Below are positions 25,378 to 33,397 of a stretch of DNA of 64,000 nt, piece by piece (the stretch's first letter is position 1; every line of letters begins with the position of its first letter). The notes beneath the pieces are model-generated. The model did not search any database. It was given only the letters and a program-made list of their open reading frames with translations, and was not told where the DNA came from. Location of the stretch: contig JAWSUT010000003.1 of assembly GCA_033549345.1 (NCBI GenBank), positions 1 to 64,000 on the forward strand, read 5' to 3'. This DNA is from JAWSUT01 sp033549345 (lineage in GTDB: Bacteria > Bacillota > Dethiobacteria > Dethiobacterales > Dethiobacteraceae). Position numbers and translations under genes: made by a program.

Positions 25378-27291
25378 GTGAAAGAAAAACGCAGACGATA
25401 TCTACATAATACAGCAATTACAGAAGCACGCAGCCGGTTTCTGGACAGGAACTGGCCCGCTCAGCCCGGTGAAACGGTGGCGGTGCCCCAGGCGGTAGGA
25501 CGGGTGACGGCAGAAGCGGTCTTCGCAAATATTTCCTCACCGCACTACCATGCGGCAGCCATGGACGGCGTGGCTGTTCGTGCTATGGATACAGTCGGTG
25601 CGTCAGAAACAGCCCCTAAAAAGCTCCGCCTGGGAGAGCGCGCGCATCCTGTGGATACGGGTAACGCGCTGCCGGAGGGCTGTGACGCCGTCATCATGGC
25701 CGAAGACCTGACTGAGTATGGTGATGAGGTGGAGATTATTGCTTCGGTTGCACCATGGCAGCATGTGCGTCCCATCGGCGAGGATATTGTCGCCACGGAA
25801 ATGCTCCTGCCGGCGGGCCACCGTCTCAGCGGCGTGGATGCCGGCGCTTTATTGGCCGGAGGTGTAACGGAAGTTACCGTACATAAAAAAGCCCGTGTCA
25901 CAGTGATCCCCACAGGGAATGAGCTGGTCATGCCCGGCACTACGCCAAAACCGGGACAGATTATCGAATACAATTCGACTGTTTTTTCTTCACTGGTGGA
26001 AGAGTGGGGCGGCCAAGCCGTCAGGCATGAGATCGTCAGGGACGATTTTGCAAAAATCAAGGAAGCCGTCGCCCGGGCCGCCCGGCAAAGCGACATCGTG
26101 CTGATTAATGCGGGCTCATCGGCCGGGCGCAGGGATTATACAGCGGATGTGGTGGCAGCATTGGGAGAAGTGCTCGTCCACGGCGTGGCCGTCCGTCCCG
26201 GCAAACCGTCGATTCTCGGAGTTGTCGACGGCAAACCGGTCATTGGTGTCCCGGGCTACCCCGTATCGGCCATTGTGGCGCTGGAACTTTTTCTTAAACC
26301 GCTTCTTTACCGGCTCCAGGGCCAGGCTGTGCCCCTGCGCCCCAAACTGGAAGCATTGTTTTCCCGCCAAATCACATCCGCGCTGTCTGCAGAAGAATGG
26401 GTGCGGGTCAAAGTGGGCCGTGTCGGCAGCCGTTATGTGGCTACACCGCTGCCTCGCGGTTCCGGTGTCATTACCTCCCTTGTCAGGGCAGACGGTATTG
26501 TGCGCATCGCCCAGGAAAAGGAAGGCCTTAAGGCGGGAGAACCGGTGGATGTGGAACTGCTGCGAACACTGGACAATATCGACCGGACTGTGGTCTGTAT
26601 TGGCAGCCACGACCTGACACTGGATATCCTCGGCGATATACTAAGCAGGCGTTATCCCGGATATTCCCTGTCTTCGGCTCATGTGGGCAGCACAGGGGGA
26701 ATTATGGCTCTTCGCCGCGGAGAAGCCCATCTGGCCGGTGTCCATCTTTTAGATGAGAAAACGGGAGAATATAATCTGCCGTTTTTAAAGCAGTTCCTTC
26801 CCGATGTACCTGTTGTGCTTGTGACACTGATTGAGCGGGAGCAGGGGCTGATGGTGGCACCGGGAAATCCAAAGGGCATACACACCATTGCGGATCTCAC
26901 GCGGCCCGACGTTGCCTTTATTAACCGGCAGCGTGGTGCGGGAACCAGGCTGCTGCTCGACGCCCGTCTCAAGGAAGAAGGGATTCTCCCGGAGGCAATC
27001 AATGGTTACGGACGGGAAGAATACAATCATCTGGCGGTGGCAGCTGCTGTGGCTGCAGGGTCCGCCGACACCGGACTGGGTGTGTTGGCAGCAGCAAAGG
27101 CCCTGGGGCTGGATTTTATCCCGCTGGCCAGAGAACGTTATGACCTCGCCATCCCCCAGGAACACTACAATGAGGATAAAATGGAGAAACTTTTGGAAGT
27201 GGCCCGCTCAGACGAGTTCAAACAGGCTGTAAATAAGCTGGGCGGATACCATACAGAACGAACGGGCAGCGTAGTCCGCAAGGGAGAGTGA
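25378..27291 (+). CDS. moeA: MoeA fused to a periplasmic-binding-protein-like domain (copy 2)
   Basis: 637 residues. Residues 1-400 are a full MoeA (AMDGVAVRAMDT, GNELVMPG, INAGSSAGRRDYT, GVPGYPVSAIVA). From about 400, starting TVVCIGSHDLTLDIL, a substrate-binding-protein-like domain of the LysR-substrate/PBP type follows, with GGIMALRRGEAHLAGVHLLD and NRQRGAGTRLLLD. It has no signal peptide, so this domain works in the cytosol and may sense molybdate, tungstate or a pterin. GTG 25378 follows TTGGAGTGAG. Its stop overlaps the GTG upstream of mogA. Confidence 0.9.
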   Translation: MKEKRRRYLHNTAITEARSRFLDRNWPAQPGETVAVPQAVGRVTAEAVFANISSPHYHAAAMDGVAVRAMDTVGASETAPKKLRLGERAHPVDTGNALPEGCDAVIMAEDLTEYGDEVEIIASVAPWQHVRPIGEDIVATEMLLPAGHRLSGVDAGALLAGGVTEVTVHKKARVTVIPTGNELVMPGTTPKPGQIIEYNSTVFSSLVEEWGGQAVRHEIVRDDFAKIKEAVARAARQSDIVLINAGSSAGRRDYTADVVAALGEVLVHGVAVRPGKPSILGVVDGKPVIGVPGYPVSAIVALELFLKPLLYRLQGQAVPLRPKLEALFSRQITSALSAEEWVRVKVGRVGSRYVATPLPRGSGVITSLVRADGIVRIAQEKEGLKAGEPVDVELLRTLDNIDRTVVCIGSHDLTLDILGDILSRRYPGYSLSSAHVGSTGGIMALRRGEAHLAGVHLLDEKTGEYNLPFLKQFLPDVPVVLVTLIEREQGLMVAPGNPKGIHTIADLTRPDVAFINRQRGAGTRLLLDARLKEEGILPEAINGYGREEYNHLAVAAAVAAGSADTGLGVLAAAKALGLDFIPLARERYDLAIPQEHYNEDKMEKLLEVARSDEFKQAVNKLGGYHTERTGSVVRKGE

Positions 27292-27296
27292 AAATA

Positions 27297-27809
27297 ATGG
27301 AAAACTTCTCTGCCGCGATACTGACTGCAAGCGATAAAGGTTCCCGGGGCGAGCGGGAAGACGAAAGCGGCCGGATTATCCGGGAAATGGTTGAAGCGGC
27401 CGGAGGCCGAATCGTGGCCTACGATGTGGTTCCCGACGACGTAGCAGTGCTGCGTGACAAACTGACTGAATACGCAGATAAAATCAAAGTAAATCTGGTT
27501 CTGACCACCGGTGGAACGGGGCTTAGCCCCCGGGATAACACACCGGAAGCAACACTGGCGGTGATTGACAGGCAAATTCCGGGGATGGCGGAAGCCATGC
27601 GGGCCTTTGGCCTGCAAAAAACGCCGCATGCCATGCTTTCACGGGCAGTATGCGGCACCCGCCGCAGGACACTGATTGTGAATCTTCCCGGCAGCCCCCG
27701 TGCCGTCAGGGAAAACCTCGGTGTTGTCATACCCGCTATCCCCCATGCCATCCATGTTCTTTGCGGGCAGGCAAGTGAGTGCGCCGATCTGAGAAAAGAT
27801 GATGCATAA
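27297..27809 (+). CDS. mogA: Molybdopterin adenylyltransferase (MogA/MoaB family)
   Basis: Adenylylates molybdopterin before metal insertion. 170 residues with ILTASDKGSRGERED at the N-terminus, the TTGGTGLSPRDNTPEAT nucleotide/pterin loop (about 75-91) and NLPGSPRAV near the C-terminus. ATG 27297 is nine bases from AAGGGAGAG; a GTG at 27288 overlaps the preceding stop. It completes the small protein-moeA-moeA-mogA cluster. The moaA, moaC and moaE genes for pterin assembly are not in the window. Confidence 0.92.
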   Translation: MENFSAAILTASDKGSRGEREDESGRIIREMVEAAGGRIVAYDVVPDDVAVLRDKLTEYADKIKVNLVLTTGGTGLSPRDNTPEATLAVIDRQIPGMAEAMRAFGLQKTPHAMLSRAVCGTRRRTLIVNLPGSPRAVRENLGVVIPAIPHAIHVLCGQASECADLRKDDA

Positions 27810-27986
27810 AATTTTGCCGCGGGTATATACTATTTCTTGTCTGAAAAGATAAGGAAAAAAAAGAGAATGAAAGAAAAAAGCATATAAATTGTGCAAATGA
27901 AGGATAAATGTGAATATTTGCGAAATGTTTGCTACGGTAGGATTTGCTTTTAGAATCAAAATTATATACCATTACTAGTGTGACGA

Positions 27987-28013
27987 TTAGCACTCGCAAA
28001 CGGTGAGTGCTAA
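27987..28013 (+). promoter_or_regulatory. CIRCE operator (HrcA binding site)
   Basis: TTAGCACTC, nine bases, GAGTGCTAA: a perfect match to the CIRCE consensus, 36 bases before groES. HrcA would repress groESL from here until heat or unfolded protein depletes it. hrcA is not in the window. A plausible promoter (TTGCTT at 27944-27949, weak -10 near 27967) lies just upstream. Confidence 0.97.
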
Positions 28014-28049
28014 TAATAATAAGACCATCTTTAAAAAGGAGGTAATATC

Positions 28050-28337
28050 ATGAACATCAAACCCTTAAGTGACCGTGTTGTCATCAAAGTGCTCGAGGCT
28101 GAGGAAGCAACAGCCAGCGGCATTGTCCTTCCCGACAAGGCAAAAGAAAAGCCCCAGGAAGGCGAAGTTATTGCCGTAGGCAGCGGCCGGATTCTTGAGA
28201 ACGGAACACGCGTGGAAATGGACGTCAAGGCAGGCGACCGCGTCTTGTTTTCCAAGTATGCCGGTACCGAAGTCAAGCTGGAAGGCAAAGAATACCTGAT
28301 TATGCGCCAGGATGATATTCTGGGCAAAATGGTTTAA
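28050..28337 (+). CDS. groES: Co-chaperonin GroES
   Basis: 95-residue lid of the GroEL folding chamber. NIKPLSDRVVIKVLEAEE at the start and the mobile loop SGIVLPDKAKEKPQEGEV at about 24-41 are standard, as is the C-terminal YLIMRQDDILG. ATG 28050 follows AAAAAGGAGG. It is controlled by CIRCE and co-transcribed with groEL. Confidence 0.98.
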   Translation: MNIKPLSDRVVIKVLEAEEATASGIVLPDKAKEKPQEGEVIAVGSGRILENGTRVEMDVKAGDRVLFSKYAGTEVKLEGKEYLIMRQDDILGKMV

Positions 28338-28384
28338 CCCTTACTTATTGAAATGAAGTGAACAAACAAGGAGGTAGAGAATAC

Positions 28385-30007
28385 ATGGCCAAAGACATTC
28401 GTTTTCGTGAAGAAGCGCGCCGCGCACTTGAAAAAGGTGTCAATCAACTGGCGGACACAGTAAAAGTTACTCTCGGGCCCAAAGGCCGCAATGTGGTGTT
28501 GGACAAGAAATTTGGCAGCCCGCTGATTACCAATGATGGTGTGACCATTGCCCGTGATATCGAGTTGGAAGATCCATTTGAAAACATGGGTGCCCAGCTG
28601 GTTAAAGAAGTTGCAACCAAAACCCAGGATGTGGCTGGTGACGGTACGACCACCGCTACATTGCTGGCTCAGGCTATTATCCGTGAGGGTATTAAAAACG
28701 TGACCGCCGGTGCCAACCCCATGGCAATCAAGCGTGGGATTGAAAAAGCTGTTAAGGTTGCAGTCGATGAAATCAAAGCCCAGGCCAAGCCTGTGGAAAC
28801 CAAGGAAGCCATTGCCCAGGTTGCAAGCATCTCCGCTTCAGACCAGGAAATCGGCGGGCTGATTGCCGAAGCCATGGAAAAGGTTGGCAAAGACGGCGTC
28901 ATCACCGTTGAGGAATCCAAAGGTTTCACAACAGACTTAAATGTTGTGGAAGGTATGCAGTTTGACCGCGGTTATATCTCTCCCTACATGGTGACCGATA
29001 CAGAAAAAATGGAAGCCGTGCTCGACGAGCCCTACATTCTGATGACCGACCGTAAGGTTGGCAACATCCATGACATTCTTCCCATTTTGGAAAAAGTTGT
29101 CCAGGCCAACCGTCCGCTGCTCTTGATTGCAGAAGATGTGGAAGGCGAAGCTCTGGCGACACTGGTAGTCAATAAACTCCGCGGCACATTTAACTGCGTT
29201 GCCGTAAAAGCCCCGGGCTTTGGCGACCGCCGCAAAGCTATGCTGCAGGATGTTGCCATCCTGACCGGCGGCCAGGTGGTATCCGAAGATCTCGGTATTG
29301 AAATGAAAAACATTGAGATGTCCATGCTGGGCCGTGCCCGTCAGGTTCGTGTCACCAAGGAAGAGACCGTACTAGTCGACGGTGGCGGCGATGCCGCTGA
29401 TATCCAGAAGCGGATTAACCAGATTCGTGTACAGATTGAAGATACCACATCCGAATTTGATAAGGAAAAACTGCAGGAGCGCCTGGCAAAGCTCTCCGGC
29501 GGTGTAGCCGTTATCGAAGTGGGTGCAGCCACTGAGACCGAGATGAAGGAAAAGAAACTTCGCATCGAAGACGCACTTTCCGCCACCCGTGCTGCGGTGG
29601 AAGAGGGTATCGTCTCCGGCGGCGGTACCGCCTACATTAACGCCCTGAGCGCACTGGAAAATGTGGACGCTGAAGGTGACGAAGCAACCGGCGTAAACAT
29701 TATCATTCGCGCTCTGGAAGAGCCTGTTCGCCAGATTGCCATCAACGCCGGTCTGGAAGGTTCCGTTATCGTTGAGCGCGTTAAGAGCGAATCTCCCGGC
29801 GTCGGCTTCAACGCTGCCACCGGCGTCTATGTTAACATGATTGATGCCGGTATCGTTGACCCGGCCAAGGTAACACGCTCTGCTCTGCAAAATGCCGCCA
29901 GCATCTCGGCAATGTTCTTGACCACAGAAGCAGTTGTCACCGATAAGCCCGATGAAAACGGTGGCGGCGGCATGGGCGGTGGAATGCCGCAAATGCCTCC
30001 CATGTAA
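28385..30007 (+). CDS. groEL: Chaperonin GroEL
   Basis: ATP-dependent folding chamber subunit, 540 residues. N-terminus MAKDIRFREEARRAL; ATP loop GDGTTTAT near 86-93; GIVSGGGTAY around 411; C-terminal flexible Gly-Met tail GGGMGGGMPQMPPM. ATG 28385 follows AAGGAGG at 28369-28375; an in-frame GTG at 28358 would put that ribosome site inside the gene. A strong terminator follows at 30031. Confidence 0.98.
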   Translation: MAKDIRFREEARRALEKGVNQLADTVKVTLGPKGRNVVLDKKFGSPLITNDGVTIARDIELEDPFENMGAQLVKEVATKTQDVAGDGTTTATLLAQAIIREGIKNVTAGANPMAIKRGIEKAVKVAVDEIKAQAKPVETKEAIAQVASISASDQEIGGLIAEAMEKVGKDGVITVEESKGFTTDLNVVEGMQFDRGYISPYMVTDTEKMEAVLDEPYILMTDRKVGNIHDILPILEKVVQANRPLLLIAEDVEGEALATLVVNKLRGTFNCVAVKAPGFGDRRKAMLQDVAILTGGQVVSEDLGIEMKNIEMSMLGRARQVRVTKEETVLVDGGGDAADIQKRINQIRVQIEDTTSEFDKEKLQERLAKLSGGVAVIEVGAATETEMKEKKLRIEDALSATRAAVEEGIVSGGGTAYINALSALENVDAEGDEATGVNIIIRALEEPVRQIAINAGLEGSVIVERVKSESPGVGFNAATGVYVNMIDAGIVDPAKVTRSALQNAASISAMFLTTEAVVTDKPDENGGGGMGGGMPQMPPM

Positions 30008-30030
30008 TCCCGATACAAAAACACAAACAG

Positions 30031-30062
30031 AACGCCTGCAAAAACCGCAGGCGTTCTTCTTT
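30031..30062 (+). terminator. Terminator of groESL
   Basis: AACGCCTGC and GCAGGCGTT form a 9-bp stem over a seven-base loop, followed by TCTTCTTTT. Confidence 0.88.
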
Positions 30063-30205
30063 TGAAGACGCGGGGACAGGTTCCACTGTCTTCATTTCCC
30101 GCCGCTTTGAATATTTCCCTCGATAATTTAATTCTTAAACCTATAATAACTCTACTCTTTGCATCTTAAATGAAGACGCACAAACCTGTCCCTGCGTCTT
30201 CATTT
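30063..30205. repeat. Second GGGGACAGG-family inverted repeat
   Basis: TGAAGACGCGGGGACAGGTT at 30063-30082 returns inverted at 30183-30202 with one mismatch. The right part is itself a palindrome (AAATGAAGACGCA against TGCGTCTTCATTT, 30169-30205), and the left arm also contains TTCCACTGTCTTCATTT as in the copy after argH. The 86-base interior is AT-rich. It sits directly behind the groEL terminator, as the first copy sits behind argH. Confidence 0.8.
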
Positions 30206-30256
30206 CTTGTTTTCCCCGGATGATGGGAGTATAATAAAAAAAGGGACGGTGTACAT

Positions 30257-30874
30257 ATGGTAAAACTTGATTTAAAAGCAGAACTAAAAGAGTTCTATCA
30301 TGCGACAGCGAAAAAGACAGTACTGGTTGATGTTCCTGAGATGAACTTCCTGATGGTGGATGGGACCGGGGACCCAAACACGTCAACGCGCTTTCAGGAA
30401 GCAACAGAAGCGCTTTACAACCTTTCCTACGCGCTGAAATTCATGGTTAAAAAAGGTCGGACTGGCGTGGACTATAAAGTGATGCCTCTTGAGGGCCTTT
30501 GGTGGACCGATAACCCTGCTGAATTCAGTCTGGAAGGTAAAGACCGCTGGCACTGGACACTAATGATTATGCAGCCGGATTTAGTGACGCCTCTGCTTTT
30601 TGAAGAAGCGTTTCTGCAAGTAAAAGAAAAAAAGGGTCAGTCTATCCTGCCCGAAATCAGGCTGGCCAGCTATAATGAAGGCCTTGCCGTACAGACGATG
30701 CATATCGGCCCATACAGCGAGGAGGATACCGCCATTGCCAGGATTCATAGTTTTATGGAAGTAAAGGGGTATCTGCCGGCGGGCAAACATCATGAAATTT
30801 ATCTTAGCAATCCGCAGAAAACCTCGCCGCAAAGGCTTAAAACAATCATCAGACAACCTGTCAAACGTGTATAA
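30257..30874 (+). CDS. GyrI-like small-molecule-binding domain protein
   Basis: 205 residues resembling the stand-alone GyrI-like (SOUL/Rob effector domain superfamily, COG4832) proteins. Features are VDVPEMNFLMVDGTGDP near residue 22, YALKFMVKKG, VMPLEGLWW (about 79-87), and QTMHIGPYSEED followed by HHEIYLSNPQKT in the second repeat, the conserved glutamate and HGPY-type motif of the fold. No DNA-binding domain is attached. Some members hydrolyse small lactones or thioesters or bind cyanobactericides; no specific substrate can be claimed. ATG 30257 has AAGGGACGGTG upstream. Confidence 0.8.
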   Translation: MVKLDLKAELKEFYHATAKKTVLVDVPEMNFLMVDGTGDPNTSTRFQEATEALYNLSYALKFMVKKGRTGVDYKVMPLEGLWWTDNPAEFSLEGKDRWHWTLMIMQPDLVTPLLFEEAFLQVKEKKGQSILPEIRLASYNEGLAVQTMHIGPYSEEDTAIARIHSFMEVKGYLPAGKHHEIYLSNPQKTSPQRLKTIIRQPVKRV

Positions 30875-30916
30875 TGGTTGTAGCTATAGTTACCATACAG
30901 AAGGAGGAAAAGTAAT

Positions 30917-31078
30917 TTGCGTAATTTTATTCCATTTGAGGGACTCTTTCTTTTGCCGTTCTTTTTCTTGCTGACCACTTTAGTACCCTTAATCGTGACA
31001 ATCTGGGTGCTGTTTAAAATCCAGTCGATAGACACCACACTAAAAGAAATTTCCCGCAAACTGGATAGAATCCAATAA
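30917..31078 (+). CDS. Small membrane protein, 53 residues
   Basis: An open frame from TTG 30917 to TAA 31076-31078 behind a near-perfect AAGGAGGAAA ribosome site (30901-30910), seven bases away. The product has one long hydrophobic segment (LFLLPFFFLLTTLVPLIVTI, about 10-30) followed by a charged amphipathic helix (IDTTLKEISRKLDRIQ). This is a single-pass membrane protein with a cytosolic coil, a shape shared by many small regulators of membrane complexes. A TATAAT sits at 30870-30875. Family not recognised. The clean ribosome site makes it credible despite its size. Confidence 0.65.
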   Translation: MRNFIPFEGLFLLPFFFLLTTLVPLIVTIWVLFKIQSIDTTLKEISRKLDRIQ

Positions 31079-31137
31079 GCACCGCAGTCAAGGCTTTTAA
31101 TCTAACGACATTAGCAGAAACAGGGAGCAATTAGGAT

Positions 31138-31821
31138 ATGAATAGGCAGCTTAGAGCAGTATTACGTTACGCATGGATTGTCTTCGGCCTTTTTTTTATG
31201 GCCAACGGCATCGTGTTTGTTGTCCGTGCACAGATTGGGGTCGCTCCCTGGGATGTTTTACACCTGGGCATTTCCTACCAGACCGGAATTAGCCTGGGCC
31301 GGGTGCTGCAGGGAGTGGGTCTTCTTGTTGTGCTGGTAAGCTGGGTATTTCACGTAGCCCCTCGTTTTGTCACGATCCTGAATATGATTTTAATTGGTTA
31401 CTTTGTAGATATGATAAACAGCATGAGCTACATTCCAATCCCAGAAGCGACATGGCTGAAGTTTGTCTGTTATCTGACGGGCGTCGCCGTCTGTGGATTT
31501 GGCACCGCTTTATATATCAGCGGCAACCGCGGTGCCGGGCCTAGGGACAGCCTGATGCTGGCAATGACCAAAGCCACGTCCCTGCGAATAAGTATAGTCC
31601 GCACCGCTATCGAGGTGGTTGTGACGATTGCCGGTTATTTACTCGGTGGGCCGCTCGGAGTGGGCACCGTCCTGTTTGCCCTGCTGATTGGCCCTTTCAT
31701 TGAACTGGGGTTTGCCACCATTAATCTGTTTAAATACAGCACCCTCTTTACGTCATTCCGTTTTCATGCCGGCGAGGGTCTTACTGTCAAAACGTTCAAT
31801 ACCGGAGACAGTTCTAACTGA
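31138..31821 (+). CDS. YczE/YyaS/YitT-family membrane protein
   Basis: 227 residues with five or six membrane helices. The N-terminal half reads GIVFVVRAQIGVAPWDVLHLGIS, the characteristic YczE (COG2364) loop, and GNRGAGPRDSLMLA follows near residue 130. Function is not established; YczE in Bacillus affects lipopeptide antibiotic production by an unknown route. ATG 31138 is preceded by CAGGGAGC and ATTAGGA. A convergent terminator follows. Confidence 0.85.
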   Translation: MNRQLRAVLRYAWIVFGLFFMANGIVFVVRAQIGVAPWDVLHLGISYQTGISLGRVLQGVGLLVVLVSWVFHVAPRFVTILNMILIGYFVDMINSMSYIPIPEATWLKFVCYLTGVAVCGFGTALYISGNRGAGPRDSLMLAMTKATSLRISIVRTAIEVVVTIAGYLLGGPLGVGTVLFALLIGPFIELGFATINLFKYSTLFTSFRFHAGEGLTVKTFNTGDSSN

Positions 31822-31830
31822 TAAATTAAG

Positions 31831-31866
31831 AAACGCTTCCGTCAATGATGAAACGGAAGCGTTTTT
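31831..31866. terminator. Bidirectional terminator between the YczE gene and trpB2
   Basis: AACGCTTCCGT and ACGGAAGCGTT form an 11-bp stem with a run of T on the plus side and A on the minus side, serving both converging genes. Confidence 0.85.
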
Positions 31867-31870
31867 CTGT

Positions 31871-33238
31871 TTAGTCTTCGCAGATATTCACTTCAGGGAC
31901 AGTGGCCAGGCCTTTTTCGAGATCCTCATCTGAGTATTCATAGTCCTCAAGTTTTCCGGACAGATAAGCGTCGTAGGCGGTGAGGTCAAAATGCCCGTGG
32001 CCGCTTAAGCAGAAGAGGACAGATTTCTCAACGCCTGCTTCTTTGCATTCCAGAGCGGCATCAATGGCGCCGCGAATGGCGTGCGATGATTCGGGTGCCG
32101 GCAGAATCCCCTCGGTGCGGGCAAACAGCAGTGCTGCTTCGAAGACGCCTTTCTGGACCGGAGCCTGGGCTTCAATGAGCCCCTCATGGTAGAGCTGGCT
32201 GACCAGAGGGGAGTCACCGTGGTAGCGCAGTCCGCCGGCGTGGATGCCCGGCGGGACAAAATCGTGTCCCAGGGTATACATCTTAACAAGGGGTGTCAGC
32301 GCTGCGGTGTCGCCGAAATCGTAGGTGTATTTACCGCGGGTCAGCGTGGGACAGGCGGCCGGTTCAATGGCGATAACGCGCATCTCTTTGCCGTGAATCT
32401 TGTCATAAAGGAAGGGGAAACTAAGACCGGCGAAGTTGGAGCCGCCGCCGCAGCAGCCGATAATGTAGTCAGGGTAATCATTGACCATTTCCATTTGTTT
32501 CTTTGCTTCCTGGCCGATAACCGTCTGATGGAGCAAAACGTGGTTCAGCACGCTGCCCAGCGCGTATTTGGTATCTTTACGTGTTGCCGCATCTTCTACA
32601 GCCTCTGAGATGGCGATGCCGAGGCTGCCGGGAGAATCCGGGCTTTTAGCCAGAATGCTGCGTCCGGCGTTTGTCCGGTCACTGGGGCTGGGGATGACTT
32701 CGGCACCCCAGACTTCCATCAGGGAACGGCGGTAGGGTTTTTGGTTATAAGAAACGTTGACCATGTAGACCATGCATTCCAGGCCGTAGTAACTGCAGGC
32801 CAGCGAGAGGGCGGTGCCCCACTGACCGGCACCTGTTTCAGTGGCGAGACGTTTTACACCGGCCTGTTTGTTGTAATACGCCTGGGGGATTGACGTGTTT
32901 GTTTTATGGCTTCCGGCAGGGCTTGCGCCTTCATACTTGTAGTAGATGCGGGCAGGGGTTTTTAAGGCCTGCTCGAGACGGTGGGCACGGAAAAGAGGAG
33001 AAGGACGCCAGAGGCGGTAAGTCTCCCGGACCTCGTCAGGTATTTCCACCCAACGCTTGTCCGTTACTTCCTGTTCAATGATGGCCATCGGGAAGATGGC
33101 GGCCAAATCATCGGGGCCGAGGTTTTTCTGTGTGCCCGGGTGAAGTGCGGGAGCCGGGGGGTTGGGCATGTCAGCCATAATATTGTACCAGGCCTTGGGA
33201 ATATGCTCTTCGCCGAGCAGAATCTTGGTCTGTTTCAT
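31871..33238 (-). CDS. trpB2: TrpB2-type tryptophan synthase beta-like PLP enzyme
   Basis: 455 residues, the longer TrpB2 (TIGR01415-like) form, not the TrpA-bound TrpB1. Residues 1-60 form the extended N-terminus of this group. K112 in AGSHKTNT binds PLP, and CCGGGSNFAGLSFPF holds its phosphate. These enzymes condense indole and serine, or may salvage indole or use phosphoserine. No other trp gene is near, so its physiological partner is unclear. ATG at 33238 follows AAGGAGGAG on the minus strand. It is divergent from guaA across 159 bases. Confidence 0.92.
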   Translation of the reverse strand: MKQTKILLGEEHIPKAWYNIMADMPNPPAPALHPGTQKNLGPDDLAAIFPMAIIEQEVTDKRWVEIPDEVRETYRLWRPSPLFRAHRLEQALKTPARIYYKYEGASPAGSHKTNTSIPQAYYNKQAGVKRLATETGAGQWGTALSLACSYYGLECMVYMVNVSYNQKPYRRSLMEVWGAEVIPSPSDRTNAGRSILAKSPDSPGSLGIAISEAVEDAATRKDTKYALGSVLNHVLLHQTVIGQEAKKQMEMVNDYPDYIIGCCGGGSNFAGLSFPFLYDKIHGKEMRVIAIEPAACPTLTRGKYTYDFGDTAALTPLVKMYTLGHDFVPPGIHAGGLRYHGDSPLVSQLYHEGLIEAQAPVQKGVFEAALLFARTEGILPAPESSHAIRGAIDAALECKEAGVEKSVLFCLSGHGHFDLTAYDAYLSGKLEDYEYSDEDLEKGLATVPEVNICED

Positions 33239-33397
33239 CCTTTTCTCCTCCTTTTAAAAACTTATCCTAAATTTACCGAATTAACGTGTAAAAGTCAAGG
33301 CGGGCAGGTGAAACAAAATTTTTGTCGAAACAAAATAACTTCGGCAGGAGAACCGGTCAAGGAAAACGAACCTAAAACATCTGGGAGGTGGAGGATT

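Noticed and set aside
13508..30205. CRISPR-like repeats
   Set aside because: The GGGGACAGG repeats are isolated inverted pairs 16 kb apart, with no regular spacers and no cas genes.
32981..33397. N-terminal extension of guaA by 139 codons
   Set aside because: The extension is antisense to trpB2; the TTG at 33398 has a good ribosome site and gives the normal GuaA length.
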